From positions 1 through 45,513 of the forward strand of contig JAZQQB010000008.1 in the NCBI GenBank assembly GCA_045628865.1: a DNA stretch of 45,513 nucleotides. The letters run 5' to 3'. The notes beneath the pieces are model-generated. The model searched no databases. It worked only from the letters and a program-made list of their open reading frames with translations, and was not told the origin of the DNA. Source of the DNA: JAZQQB01 sp045628865. GTDB lineage: Bacteria > Bacillota > Clostridia > Lachnospirales > Lachnospiraceae. The position numbers were made by a program, and so were the translations under genes. Below, piece by piece: positions 23,170 through 30,178 of this stretch; the first letter of the stretch is position 1; each line of letters starts with the position of its first letter.

Positions 23170-24504
23170 ATGATAAAAATAGAATTGCCGAAAAATGTAG
23201 AAAGCATTATTTCACAAATTGAAGAAGCGGGGTTTGAAGCATATGCTGTGGGAGGCTGTATTAGGGACAGCCTTCTTCAGAGAGAGCCAAATGATTGGGA
23301 TATTACTACAAGTGCAAAGCCGCAGGATATTAAAAATATATTTAGAAGAACCATTGATACTGGAATTCAGCATGGGACAGTAACAGTTATGATCGGTGAT
23401 GAAGGTTATGAGATTACAACTTATCGAATCGACGGTGAATATGAGGATGGAAGACATCCGAAGGAAGTAAGCTTTACTGCATCCCTGGAAGAGGATTTGA
23501 AGAGAAGAGACTTTACCATCAATGCATTAGCTTATAATGAAAGCAGAGGCTTGGTGGATCTTTTTGATGGAATCGGGGATATGGAGAGAAAGGTGATTCG
23601 TTGTGTTGGAGAGGCAAAACAGAGATTTACCGAAGATGCTCTTCGAATCATGCGTGCAGTTCGTTTTGCAGGGCAATTGGGTTATGAAATAGAGGAAAAA
23701 ACTTATAAAGCCATGAAGGAGCTTGCTCCTAATCTAAAAAAAATCAGTGCAGAACGTATTCAGGTTGAGTTAGTAAAGCTTTTGGTATCACCACATCCAG
23801 AGCTTCTAAAATGTGCATATGAGGCTGGCATTACAAAGGAATTTATGCCGGAATTTGACAAATGTATGGAGACAACACAGAATCACCCACATCATTGCTA
23901 TGGTGTAGGAGATCATATCATTCATACAGTTATGAGCATTGAACCAACAAAGGAATTGCGACTTGCAGCATTATTTCATGACATCGGAAAACCAGTTGTA
24001 AAAACAGTGGATGAAGAGGGAATCGATCATTTTTATGGACATCCACAGTTAAGTGCTAAAATGGCGCAGGATATTTTAAAGAGGTTGAAGTTTGATAATG
24101 ATACAATCAAAATCGTATCAAAGCTGGTAGAATTCCATGATTATAAATTCGTAGAGTCATTAAAGGGTATGCGTCGTGGGATCACAAAAATTGGGGAAGA
24201 GGCTTTCCCACAGATTTTTGAAATCAAGAGAGCAGATATGCTGGCTCAGAGTATGTATCAGCGTACAGAAAAGGAAGAGGCATTGAAAAATGCAAAAGAA
24301 CTGTATCAGGAAGTTCTTGATAGAAATGATTGTCTATCCTTAAAGGATCTTGCTGTCACTGGCTATGATCTGATGGAAGCCGGTGTCCCAAAGGGAAAAG
24401 AATTAGGAGAATCACTGAATTATCTTCTTTCTATTGTGCTGGATGCTCCAGAGAAAAATGAAAAGAAAATTTTAATAGAAGAGATTAAAACTCATAGAAA
24501 GTAA
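23170..24504 (+). CDS. cca: CCA tRNA nucleotidyltransferase
   Basis: A 444-residue class II nucleotidyltransferase that adds or repairs the 3' CCA of tRNA. N-terminal palm: AVGGCIRDSLL and the metal-binding DWD of NDWDITTSA, RRTIDTGIQHGTV, then EEDLKRRDFTINALAYN and the EDALRIMRAVRFAGQ neck motif that selects CTP/ATP. A C-terminal HD domain (LFHDIGKP, about residue 270) is also present. Needed here because the two tRNA genes in this window do not encode CCA. ATG 23170 follows AGAGAG. Followed 67 bp later by the CotS-like gene. Confidence 0.95.
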   Translation: MIKIELPKNVESIISQIEEAGFEAYAVGGCIRDSLLQREPNDWDITTSAKPQDIKNIFRRTIDTGIQHGTVTVMIGDEGYEITTYRIDGEYEDGRHPKEVSFTASLEEDLKRRDFTINALAYNESRGLVDLFDGIGDMERKVIRCVGEAKQRFTEDALRIMRAVRFAGQLGYEIEEKTYKAMKELAPNLKKISAERIQVELVKLLVSPHPELLKCAYEAGITKEFMPEFDKCMETTQNHPHHCYGVGDHIIHTVMSIEPTKELRLAALFHDIGKPVVKTVDEEGIDHFYGHPQLSAKMAQDILKRLKFDNDTIKIVSKLVEFHDYKFVESLKGMRRGITKIGEEAFPQIFEIKRADMLAQSMYQRTEKEEALKNAKELYQEVLDRNDCLSLKDLAVTGYDLMEAGVPKGKELGESLNYLLSIVLDAPEKNEKKILIEEIKTHRK

Positions 24505-24571
24505 TAGTCCTACATAAGATAGGGTAGGAGCTCACAAAAGTGGCATATCCTGTCAAAAAGGGGGACTTTAC

Positions 24572-25591
24572 ATGGACAAAACACAAGCAGTGATTTCACA
24601 ATATGATATTGCACCTATTCGAATGAAAAAGGGAAGGGGAGTACTCCTTCTAGAAACACAGGAGAATCTATACCAGCTAAAAGAATATTTTGGCCCTAAG
24701 GAGCGAATATTGGTTCAGAATGAGTTGACATCGCAGCTTGCGCGAGAAACAGATTGGCAGGTGGAATGTATTGTTCCTAATAAAGATGGAAATCTGTTTG
24801 CCATAGATCCCGATAAACGCGTATTTTTACTTCTGACAGTTGTGAATGGTAAAGAATGTGATGTTTATGATCAGGAAGAAAGTCTGTTGGCAGTAAAGAA
24901 ATTAAGACAGCTTCATGAAAAAATGTACATACCAAAGCAGATTTCGTGTCAAGTATATCATTTGGCGATGGAGGTAGAAAAACATAGCAGAGATTTACTT
25001 AGAGCAAGGAAATTTATTCGAACACGACATCATCTTTCAGAATTTGAGTTGGAGTTACTTCGTTTATTTGAACATTTTTGGAAACAGGTGGAATTTACCA
25101 AAGGACTTTGCCAGGATGAAAGATTATGGAAATATGAAGAAATTGAAGCGAAGAAAGGCAGTATCTGTCATGGAGACTGTCAATATCATAATATTTTGAT
25201 TCAAAATGATCAGGTTGGATTCACCAGTTTTGAAAAATGGAATTATGATGTACATAGTAAGGATTTTTATCGGTTATTTCGAAAAATAATGGAAAAAAAT
25301 CAATGGAATCCAAGTCTGGGCAGGCGCTTGATTGAAGCATATCGTAAGGAACAGGATGTGGCTTCAGAGGAAATGAAGTTGTTCTATTTAAGACTTTGTT
25401 TTCCTGAAAAATATTGGAAAATCATGAATTATTATATGAATTCAAGGAAATCTTATATTTCAGAGCGAAATGTGGAGAAATGTAAGAACCAGGTTCGCAT
25501 GGAGGAGTTAAGAATTACATTTTTGGAAAACCTTATCGTAGACTTTTTAGAAGAAGGGGAATACAATAATAGTATACGATATTTTAGATAA
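24572..25591 (+). CDS. CotS-like kinase-fold protein, probable pseudokinase
   Basis: A 339-residue protein of the aminoglycoside-phosphotransferase/CotS fold used by spore coat proteins CotS, CotI and YutH. The catalytic loop is recognisable as HGDCQYHN (His200, Asp202, Asn207). The following metal-binding motif, IDFD in CotS relatives, reads FTSFEKWNYD, so the key Asp is replaced by Ser219. The N-lobe is short and lacks an evident glycine-rich loop. The downstream YDVHSKDFYRLFRKIMEKN and C-terminal ENLIV match the CotS pattern. It may bind rather than phosphorylate its ligand. 36 bp upstream of a PEGA lipoprotein gene, perhaps in one operon. Confidence 0.75.
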   Translation: MDKTQAVISQYDIAPIRMKKGRGVLLLETQENLYQLKEYFGPKERILVQNELTSQLARETDWQVECIVPNKDGNLFAIDPDKRVFLLLTVVNGKECDVYDQEESLLAVKKLRQLHEKMYIPKQISCQVYHLAMEVEKHSRDLLRARKFIRTRHHLSEFELELLRLFEHFWKQVEFTKGLCQDERLWKYEEIEAKKGSICHGDCQYHNILIQNDQVGFTSFEKWNYDVHSKDFYRLFRKIMEKNQWNPSLGRRLIEAYRKEQDVASEEMKLFYLRLCFPEKYWKIMNYYMNSRKSYISERNVEKCKNQVRMEELRITFLENLIVDFLEEGEYNNSIRYFR

Positions 25592-25627
25592 ATGTAGATG
25601 GGATTTTATAATGTAGGGGGAAGCTAG

Positions 25628-27076
25628 GTGCTTAAGAAAAAAAGATGGATGATCATGGGGTTGTCTCTTCTTATGCTTGGATGTGGAATTGATCCTAAGG
25701 CAGGAATGAAGGATACGAAAGAGAAATCAGAGTATTCAGGTTATGAAGTGGCAGCAGTGGACAGTTATGATTCTATGGATATTGCAATTGTCGAATCTAT
25801 TGATTTAGAGGAGAAGACAATTACTCTGGTGAATACCAATGTATCCAAGACTTATACATTGTCTTATGATGGAACAACCTGTTTTTATGATAAAAATATG
25901 CAAAGTTTGTCTGCTGTTCAGATTCAAACAGGAGATGTTGTAGAAGTTACTTTCTATAAGGCAAAAAAGAGATTAAATACATTACAAATATATAAAAATG
26001 CATGGGTTATGGATAATGTTTCTACTTTTCAGGTAGCAGAGTCTGGAAAAGTAATAGAAATCTATGGTGAAAAATACCGCTTTACAGACAATTCCATAGT
26101 AGTTATGCCTTATGGGATTGCAGAGCTGATGGATTTGAACCAGACAGATACCATCACAGTAACGGGAATAGATCATGATATTTGTAGTATTACGGTGACA
26201 AAGGGGCATGGATATTTACGATTGAGCAATGATACGGCTGTAATTGGAGGTTGGATAGAGGTTGGAAACAATATTATCAAGCCGATTACAGAGGATATGC
26301 TACTTCTGATTAAGGAGGGAGAGTATCAGGTTACTGTATCTTTGGGAAATGCAAGCTTATCAAAAAAGGTTAGCATTAAAAGAGATCAGGAGACAGTATT
26401 TGACTGCTCTTCATTTGAACCAGAAGAGATTTTATATGGAAACTTATTATTTACAGTAGACCCCGAAAATACCAATATTTATATTGACGGTACTAAAGTA
26501 GATATTTCTGGTCCAGTGGAATTAAGTTATGGCATTCATCAAATGATAGCGCGAGCAAACGGATATGAAACACTTTCAAAATATATCAAGGTGGGTTCAG
26601 AAAATGCGTCTTTGGCAGTTATTCTAGAAGAAATAGTGTCTGAGGAAAAGACGGATTCGGAAGCTAAAGTGGAAGAGACAACAGAAAGCAGTGAGTCAGG
26701 AGAAACAGTTGAGACAGGCGAATCCGGAGAAACAGGTGAGGCTAAGGAACCTGAAAATTCTGATGATAAACAAGAGCAACCTGAAAAGGATAATAGTCAG
26801 GAAAATAAACCGGATCAACCGAAGGATCCTGCAATTACAGACACAACAGCATCTACAACCTACCGGGTTTATATAGATGCTCCTTCTGATGTTGAGGTGT
26901 ATTTAGATGGTGCTTATGTGGGATTGTCACCTGTTAATTTCAAAAAGAATGCAGGTACTCATACAATTACTCTGAGAAAATCCGGATATGTAACAAGAAG
27001 TTATACAGTTTCCATTGATGAGGAAGAAAAAGATATTAGTTATTCCTTCTCAGAGTTAGAAAAGAGTACGGATTAA
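25628..27076 (+). CDS. PEGA-domain lipoprotein
   Basis: A 482-residue surface protein. The N-terminus is a lipoprotein signal: KKKRW, a hydrophobic stretch and lipobox LMLGC with Cys19. Residues about 40-270 are beta-rich without a recognised fold. A first PEGA repeat (about 276-330, FTVDPENTNIYIDGTKV...GYETLSKYIKV) and a second (about 412-465, YIDAPSDVEVYLDGAYVG...GYVTRSYTVSI) are joined by an acidic, low-complexity linker rich in E, S, G, D, Q and P (about 335-405). PEGA domains are cell-surface modules of unknown binding. GTG 25628 follows AGGGGGAAG. Likely anchored outside the membrane and spanning part of the wall. Confidence 0.85.
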   Translation: MLKKKRWMIMGLSLLMLGCGIDPKAGMKDTKEKSEYSGYEVAAVDSYDSMDIAIVESIDLEEKTITLVNTNVSKTYTLSYDGTTCFYDKNMQSLSAVQIQTGDVVEVTFYKAKKRLNTLQIYKNAWVMDNVSTFQVAESGKVIEIYGEKYRFTDNSIVVMPYGIAELMDLNQTDTITVTGIDHDICSITVTKGHGYLRLSNDTAVIGGWIEVGNNIIKPITEDMLLLIKEGEYQVTVSLGNASLSKKVSIKRDQETVFDCSSFEPEEILYGNLLFTVDPENTNIYIDGTKVDISGPVELSYGIHQMIARANGYETLSKYIKVGSENASLAVILEEIVSEEKTDSEAKVEETTESSESGETVETGESGETGEAKEPENSDDKQEQPEKDNSQENKPDQPKDPAITDTTASTTYRVYIDAPSDVEVYLDGAYVGLSPVNFKKNAGTHTITLRKSGYVTRSYTVSIDEEEKDISYSFSELEKSTD

Positions 27077-27121
27077 AGGGCGCATTTATCAGTGTTAATC
27101 AGATTAAAATACGAAAAAACC

Positions 27122-27150
27122 TTGACAAATTAATGAAAAACAGATATAAC
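27122..27150 (+). promoter_or_regulatory. sigma-A promoter of HU gene
   Basis: TTGACA (27122-27127), 17-bp spacer, TATAAC (27145-27150), about 40 bp before the HU start. A near-consensus promoter, in keeping with an abundant protein. Confidence 0.8.
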
Positions 27151-27190
27151 AGTCTTCATAATATTTACTATCTAGGAGGAGTTCAGATTT

Positions 27191-27466
27191 ATGAACAAGA
27201 CAGAATTAATCGCTGCTGTTGCTGAAGTAGCAGGTTTAAAGAAAACAGAGGCTGAGAAGGCATTAAATGCTTTCACAAGCATTGTAGAAGATGAATTGAA
27301 AAAAGGTGAAAAAGTTCAGTTAGTTGGATTTGGAACATTTGAAGTATCTGAAAGAGCTGCAAGAGAAGGTAGAAACCCACAGACAGGTGATACTATCACA
27401 ATTCCAGCTTCAAAAACACCTAAGTTTAAAGCTGGTAAGGCATTGAAAGACGTTGTAAACGCTTAA
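27191..27466 (+). CDS. hup: HU family DNA-binding protein
   Basis: A 91-residue nucleoid protein that bends and compacts DNA as a dimer. It has MNKTELIAAVAEVAGLKKTEAE at the N-terminus, VQLVGFGTFEVSERAAREGRN in the saddle, and the DNA-contacting arm GRNPQTGDTITIPASKTPKF. Length exactly as usual. The start has AGGAGG at 27175-27180. It has its own strong promoter and terminator, and heads the block running to ftsH. Confidence 0.97.
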   Translation: MNKTELIAAVAEVAGLKKTEAEKALNAFTSIVEDELKKGEKVQLVGFGTFEVSERAAREGRNPQTGDTITIPASKTPKFKAGKALKDVVNA

Positions 27467-27477
27467 GATGATAACGA

Positions 27478-27507
27478 AAGAGACAGCTTTGCTGTCTCTT
27501 CTTTTTT
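27478..27507 (+). terminator. HU terminator
   Basis: AAGAGACAGC (27478-27487) pairs with GCTGTCTCTT (27491-27500), loop TTT, then CTTTTTTT. Directly after the HU stop. Confidence 0.93.
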
Positions 27508-27530
27508 TATAGACAAGGGAAGGATATGTT

Positions 27531-27770
27531 ATGAGATTAGACAAGTATTTAAAGGTATCAAGATTGATCAAAAGACGAACAGTTGCTAATGAGGCCTGTG
27601 ATGCAGGAAGAGTAAGCATCAATGGAAAGATTGCAAAAGCAAGTGCTGATGTAAAAGAGGGAGACGTTATTGAAATTTCTTTTGGAAATAAAGATGTAAA
27701 GATCAAGGTATTAAATGTACAGGAAACTGTAAAAAAGGAAGAAGCAAAAGAACTCTTTGAGTATTTATAA
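27531..27770 (+). CDS. rqcP: S4-domain RNA-binding protein RqcP (YabO)
   Basis: A 79-residue protein that is almost entirely an S4 domain: MRLDKYLKVSRLIKRRTVAN, EACDAGRVSINGK, KEGDVIEISFGNK. It matches the Hsp15-like YabO/RqcP family, which works with RqcH on stalled 50S subunits in C-terminal alanine tailing. Its position just before yabP-yabQ-divIC agrees with Bacillus, where yabO lies in the same order. ATG 27531 follows AAGGAAGG. Confidence 0.92.
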   Translation: MRLDKYLKVSRLIKRRTVANEACDAGRVSINGKIAKASADVKEGDVIEISFGNKDVKIKVLNVQETVKKEEAKELFEYL

Positions 27771-27788
27771 ATTAGAATAACAGTTTAG

Positions 27789-27816
27789 GAATATAATTCA
27801 AATCCTCACATATATT
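27789..27816 (+). promoter_or_regulatory. sigma-E-like promoter of yabP
   Basis: GAATATA (27789-27795), 13-bp spacer, CATATATT (27809-27816), close to the sigma-E -35/-10 pattern (ATA-rich -35, CATA-type -10). It lies 29 bp before yabP, a gene known to be sigma-E controlled in Bacillus. Confidence 0.5.
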
Positions 27817-27844
27817 GTAGAAACAAAGGGGTGGGGGTATTGAT

Positions 27845-28135
27845 ATGGAAGAGAATAAAAGCCAGATAAACAGAATCAATAAAGTTACTATCTGCGACAG
27901 GAACAGTTGTTCCTTAAACGGTATTGTAGATGTGATTGCTTTCGATCTACATGAGATTTTATTGGAAACAGATTTGGGAATACTAATGATCAAGGGAGAT
28001 CAACTTCATGTAAATCGCCTGACCGTTGAAAAAGGTGAGATTGATGTGGAAGGTCAAATTGACTCGCTTACCTATTCAGATAGTCACTGTACACATGAAA
28101 AGGGAGAATCTCTTTTATCCAGGATGTTTCGTTGA
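27845..28135 (+). CDS. yabP: Sporulation protein YabP
   Basis: A 96-residue protein of the YabP/YqfC family, small beta-rich mother-cell proteins needed for spore formation or coat assembly. Matching features are KVTICDRNSCSLNGIVDVIAF, LLETDLGILMIKGDQLHVNRL and EKGEIDVEGQIDSLTYSD. Start ATG 27845 is preceded by GGGGTGGGGG. Its 3' end overlaps the yabQ frame. Expected to be expressed in the mother cell from the sigma-E-like site upstream. Confidence 0.92.
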   Translation: MEENKSQINRINKVTICDRNSCSLNGIVDVIAFDLHEILLETDLGILMIKGDQLHVNRLTVEKGEIDVEGQIDSLTYSDSHCTHEKGESLLSRMFR

Positions 28136-28469
28136 AAGTTATGGTAGTATAGCTGTTAGCAAGCAGGCAATGGGACAACTGTGCTTGTTTGGGAAGAGCA
28201 TAGAAATAGGATTGATATTTGGAAGTATTTATCAATTGTTTTGGTTGATACGTAAGCTGGTCCCTCACAATGAACTGGCAGTTTTTTTAGAGGATTTTTG
28301 TTATTTGGCAGTCGTATCGGTGAAAATAATTGGTTTTTTTGCACAAACGTCTAAAGGCGCTGTTTGCTGGTATTCAGTTATGGGAATTCTTATAGGAAGT
28401 GTAATAATTGAAAAAACAAGATGTAAAATTGTGCAAGTTTTTGGTAAAATTTCGCTGAAAAAAGGTTGA
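28095..28469 (+). CDS. yabQ: Sporulation membrane protein YabQ
   Basis: A short YabQ homologue, 124 residues from ATG 28095, overlapping yabP by 41 bp. SKQAMGQLCLFGKSIEIGLI, FGSIYQLFWLIRKL and LEDFCYLAVVSVKIIGFF are the family's first two membrane helices and the LED motif; two further hydrophobic segments follow. In Bacillus YabQ is needed for the spore cortex. The start is uncertain: conserved sequence begins at about 28143, no ribosome binding site precedes 28095, and ATG 28141, placed where a start would be expected, is in the wrong frame and stops after three codons. It may rely on coupling to yabP. Confidence 0.8.
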   Translation: MKRENLFYPGCFVESYGSIAVSKQAMGQLCLFGKSIEIGLIFGSIYQLFWLIRKLVPHNELAVFLEDFCYLAVVSVKIIGFFAQTSKGAVCWYSVMGILIGSVIIEKTRCKIVQVFGKISLKKG

Positions 28470-28495
28470 CGATAATGCGTATTTGAGATTACAAT
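28466..28495 (+). promoter_or_regulatory. sigma-A promoter of divIC
   Basis: TTGACG (28466-28471), 18-bp spacer, TACAAT (28490-28495), overlapping the end of yabQ and 55 bp before the divIC start. Confidence 0.6.
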
Positions 28496-28550
28496 ATAAG
28501 TAGTAAATGTGGCGAATTTACCTGATTGGGGTAATCAAAGGGGAATGGGA

Positions 28551-28871
28551 ATGAATAACAGAAATAAGAGACGAAAGATGTCCAGGAAGCGGCGTAAGAC
28601 TCCTTGGGCTAGTGTGATTCTCGTCGGCACTGTGGTAACAGTAATGATGTGCGGAGTATGGATTTCCACATCTGCATTGAATACCAAATTGGCAGATTAT
28701 CATGAACGAGAGAACATTTTAAAACAACAGATTGCGGCAGAAGAAGCACGTGCAGAGGAAATTGAAGAATATTCGAAATACGTGCAGACCAATGCATATG
28801 TGGAAGAGATTGCAAAAGAGAAGCTAGGTCTTGTCTTTGAAGATGAAATTATATTTAAGAGAGAGGATTAG
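28551..28871 (+). CDS. divIC: Septum formation initiator DivIC/FtsL-like
   Basis: A 106-residue bitopic membrane protein of the cell division machinery. A basic cytoplasmic tail (NNRNKRRKMSRKRRK) precedes one transmembrane helix (about residues 19-40), then an extracytoplasmic coiled coil (LADYHERENILKQQIAAEEA) and the family end YVEEIAKEKLGLVFEDEI. DivIC with FtsL and DivIB links septal peptidoglycan synthesis to the Z-ring. ATG 28551 follows AAGGGGAA; a GTG at 28509 would extend it but lacks a site. Same position as divIC in Bacillus, between yabQ and spoIIE. Confidence 0.9.
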   Translation: MNNRNKRRKMSRKRRKTPWASVILVGTVVTVMMCGVWISTSALNTKLADYHERENILKQQIAAEEARAEEIEEYSKYVQTNAYVEEIAKEKLGLVFEDEIIFKRED

Positions 28872-28910
28872 ATTTACACGATGAAAGTGTTTAAATCTAA
28901 TCCTTTTTTT
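28865..28910 (+). terminator. divIC terminator
   Basis: GGATTAGATTT (28865-28875) pairs with AAATCTAATCC (28893-28903), with an inner ACAC/GTGT helix and a T7 run. It includes the divIC stop codon, and its T-run merges with the -35 of the next promoter. Confidence 0.9.
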
Positions 28911-28941
28911 GACATTCTTTGCATTAAGAGCATGATAGAAT
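28909..28941 (+). promoter_or_regulatory. spoIIE promoter with 21-bp spacer
   Basis: TTGACA (28909-28914) and TAGAAT (28936-28941) are 21 bp apart. In Bacillus the Spo0A-activated spoIIE and spoIIG promoters are sigma-A promoters with 21-22 bp spacers. TTTTGACA overlapping the -35 also fits a reversed variant Spo0A box (TGTCAAA). A normally spaced alternative at 17-18 bp would have a much poorer -10. Confidence 0.6.
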
Positions 28942-28977
28942 CCTCAAAAGAATTTGTATTATGAGGAGGGGAAACTA

Positions 28978-30171
28978 GTGCGAAAAAAGGAAACATTGGA
29001 GTTGATTAAGAAGAATGAGGAATCACAGTTTCATAGACGACGGTTAATGAATGTGGCAGATTCATATCAGGATTTTGCAAGAATGCTTCAATTTTTACCA
29101 TCAGAGGGTGAGGATTGCATGGATACAGACAGGGAAGCATATTTACATAACTGCAAAATGGTGGAAAATAGAAGAGCATTATCGGGACAATTAAAATCTT
29201 TTGCAGAAACCTGTATCCGGGTGGCGGAAGAGCCGATAGAGATCAAGAGTTTATCTGAAAAAGCATTTAAAAATGCAGTAACAGTTTTGAAGGAATACAA
29301 AGTATCTCTAAGGTTGGGGTATTGCTTTCGTTTATCTAAAAGCGAAGCTTTGTATTTTGAGTTGAAGCCAGGACGGTTTTGCAAGACATCTTTAGAAGAA
29401 GTGGCGGGAATTTTATCAGTGGCTTTTGGAAAAAATATGGTGTGTGTATCTCACGATCATTTTGAGCTGGACGGTGCATACCATACCTATGAATTTGAGG
29501 AAGAACCAAAATATCAAATCATGACAGGAATTGCCAAAGCTATTAAAGGAGAAAAAACAATTTCGGGGGATAATTATTCGTTGCTTGAAGGAAGGGACCA
29601 TAAGCTTGTTATGATGCTATCGGATGGTGTTGGAAGTGGAAAAAGTGCAGGACAAAGCAGTGATGTAGTCATGGAACTAATGGAGGCACTATTGCAATCC
29701 GGTGAAGAACCAGAGAATGCAGCATTGTTTGTGAATAGTACATTTTCCACTGTTGCATCAGAGGGGAATATGCCTACTCTTGATATTTGTGAAATCGATT
29801 TAAATGATGGAAGTTGTGAGTTTGTGAAATCTGGTGCAGTAACATCCTTTATCAAAGCAGGTTGTGTGGTAGAGCAGGTGAAGGGGGGTGGAACCCCGTT
29901 GGGATTTTTTCCAAAGGAAGAAATGCCAGTGGTAAGAAGACATTTGGGGAATGAACAATATCTGATCATGGTGACAGATGGTGTTTTGGAAAATCAAAAT
30001 GGTGAGGATACAGAAGCAGTATTTGCAGAATATATAAGTCAGCTGCATTATACAAATCCCAAGGAAATTGCAAATCGGATTCTGCAGTTTGCAATTCTTC
30101 GCGGCGGAGGAGAAGTTAGAGATGACATGACGGTGTTCGTTGCTGGAATCTTTGAAGAGAGTATGATATAA
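28978..30171 (+). CDS. spoIIE: SpoIIE-family PP2C phosphatase, short soluble form
   Basis: A 397-residue protein. The C-terminal ~210 residues are a PPM/PP2C phosphatase with MLSDGVGSGKSAGQSSDVV, the CEIDLNDGSCEFVKSGAV strand pair, GGGTPLGFF, MVTDGVLEN and GEVRDDMTVFV. In sporulation SpoIIE dephosphorylates SpoIIAA and so activates sigma-F in the forespore. Bacillus SpoIIE is 827 residues with ten N-terminal membrane helices and an FtsZ-interacting region; here the first ~180 residues are hydrophilic and no membrane helix is present. GTG 28978 has GAGGAGGG 7 bp upstream and nothing upstream encodes the missing part. Position between divIC and tilS is as in Bacillus. Confidence 0.88.
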   Translation: MRKKETLELIKKNEESQFHRRRLMNVADSYQDFARMLQFLPSEGEDCMDTDREAYLHNCKMVENRRALSGQLKSFAETCIRVAEEPIEIKSLSEKAFKNAVTVLKEYKVSLRLGYCFRLSKSEALYFELKPGRFCKTSLEEVAGILSVAFGKNMVCVSHDHFELDGAYHTYEFEEEPKYQIMTGIAKAIKGEKTISGDNYSLLEGRDHKLVMMLSDGVGSGKSAGQSSDVVMELMEALLQSGEEPENAALFVNSTFSTVASEGNMPTLDICEIDLNDGSCEFVKSGAVTSFIKAGCVVEQVKGGGTPLGFFPKEEMPVVRRHLGNEQYLIMVTDGVLENQNGEDTEAVFAEYISQLHYTNPKEIANRILQFAILRGGGEVRDDMTVFVAGIFEESMI

Positions 30172-30178
30172 TTTTTTT

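Noticed and set aside
28954..28978. Longer SpoIIE from TTG 28954
   Set aside because: The eight extra codons would contain the ribosome binding site GAGGAGGG that serves GTG 28978, and would add no membrane domain.
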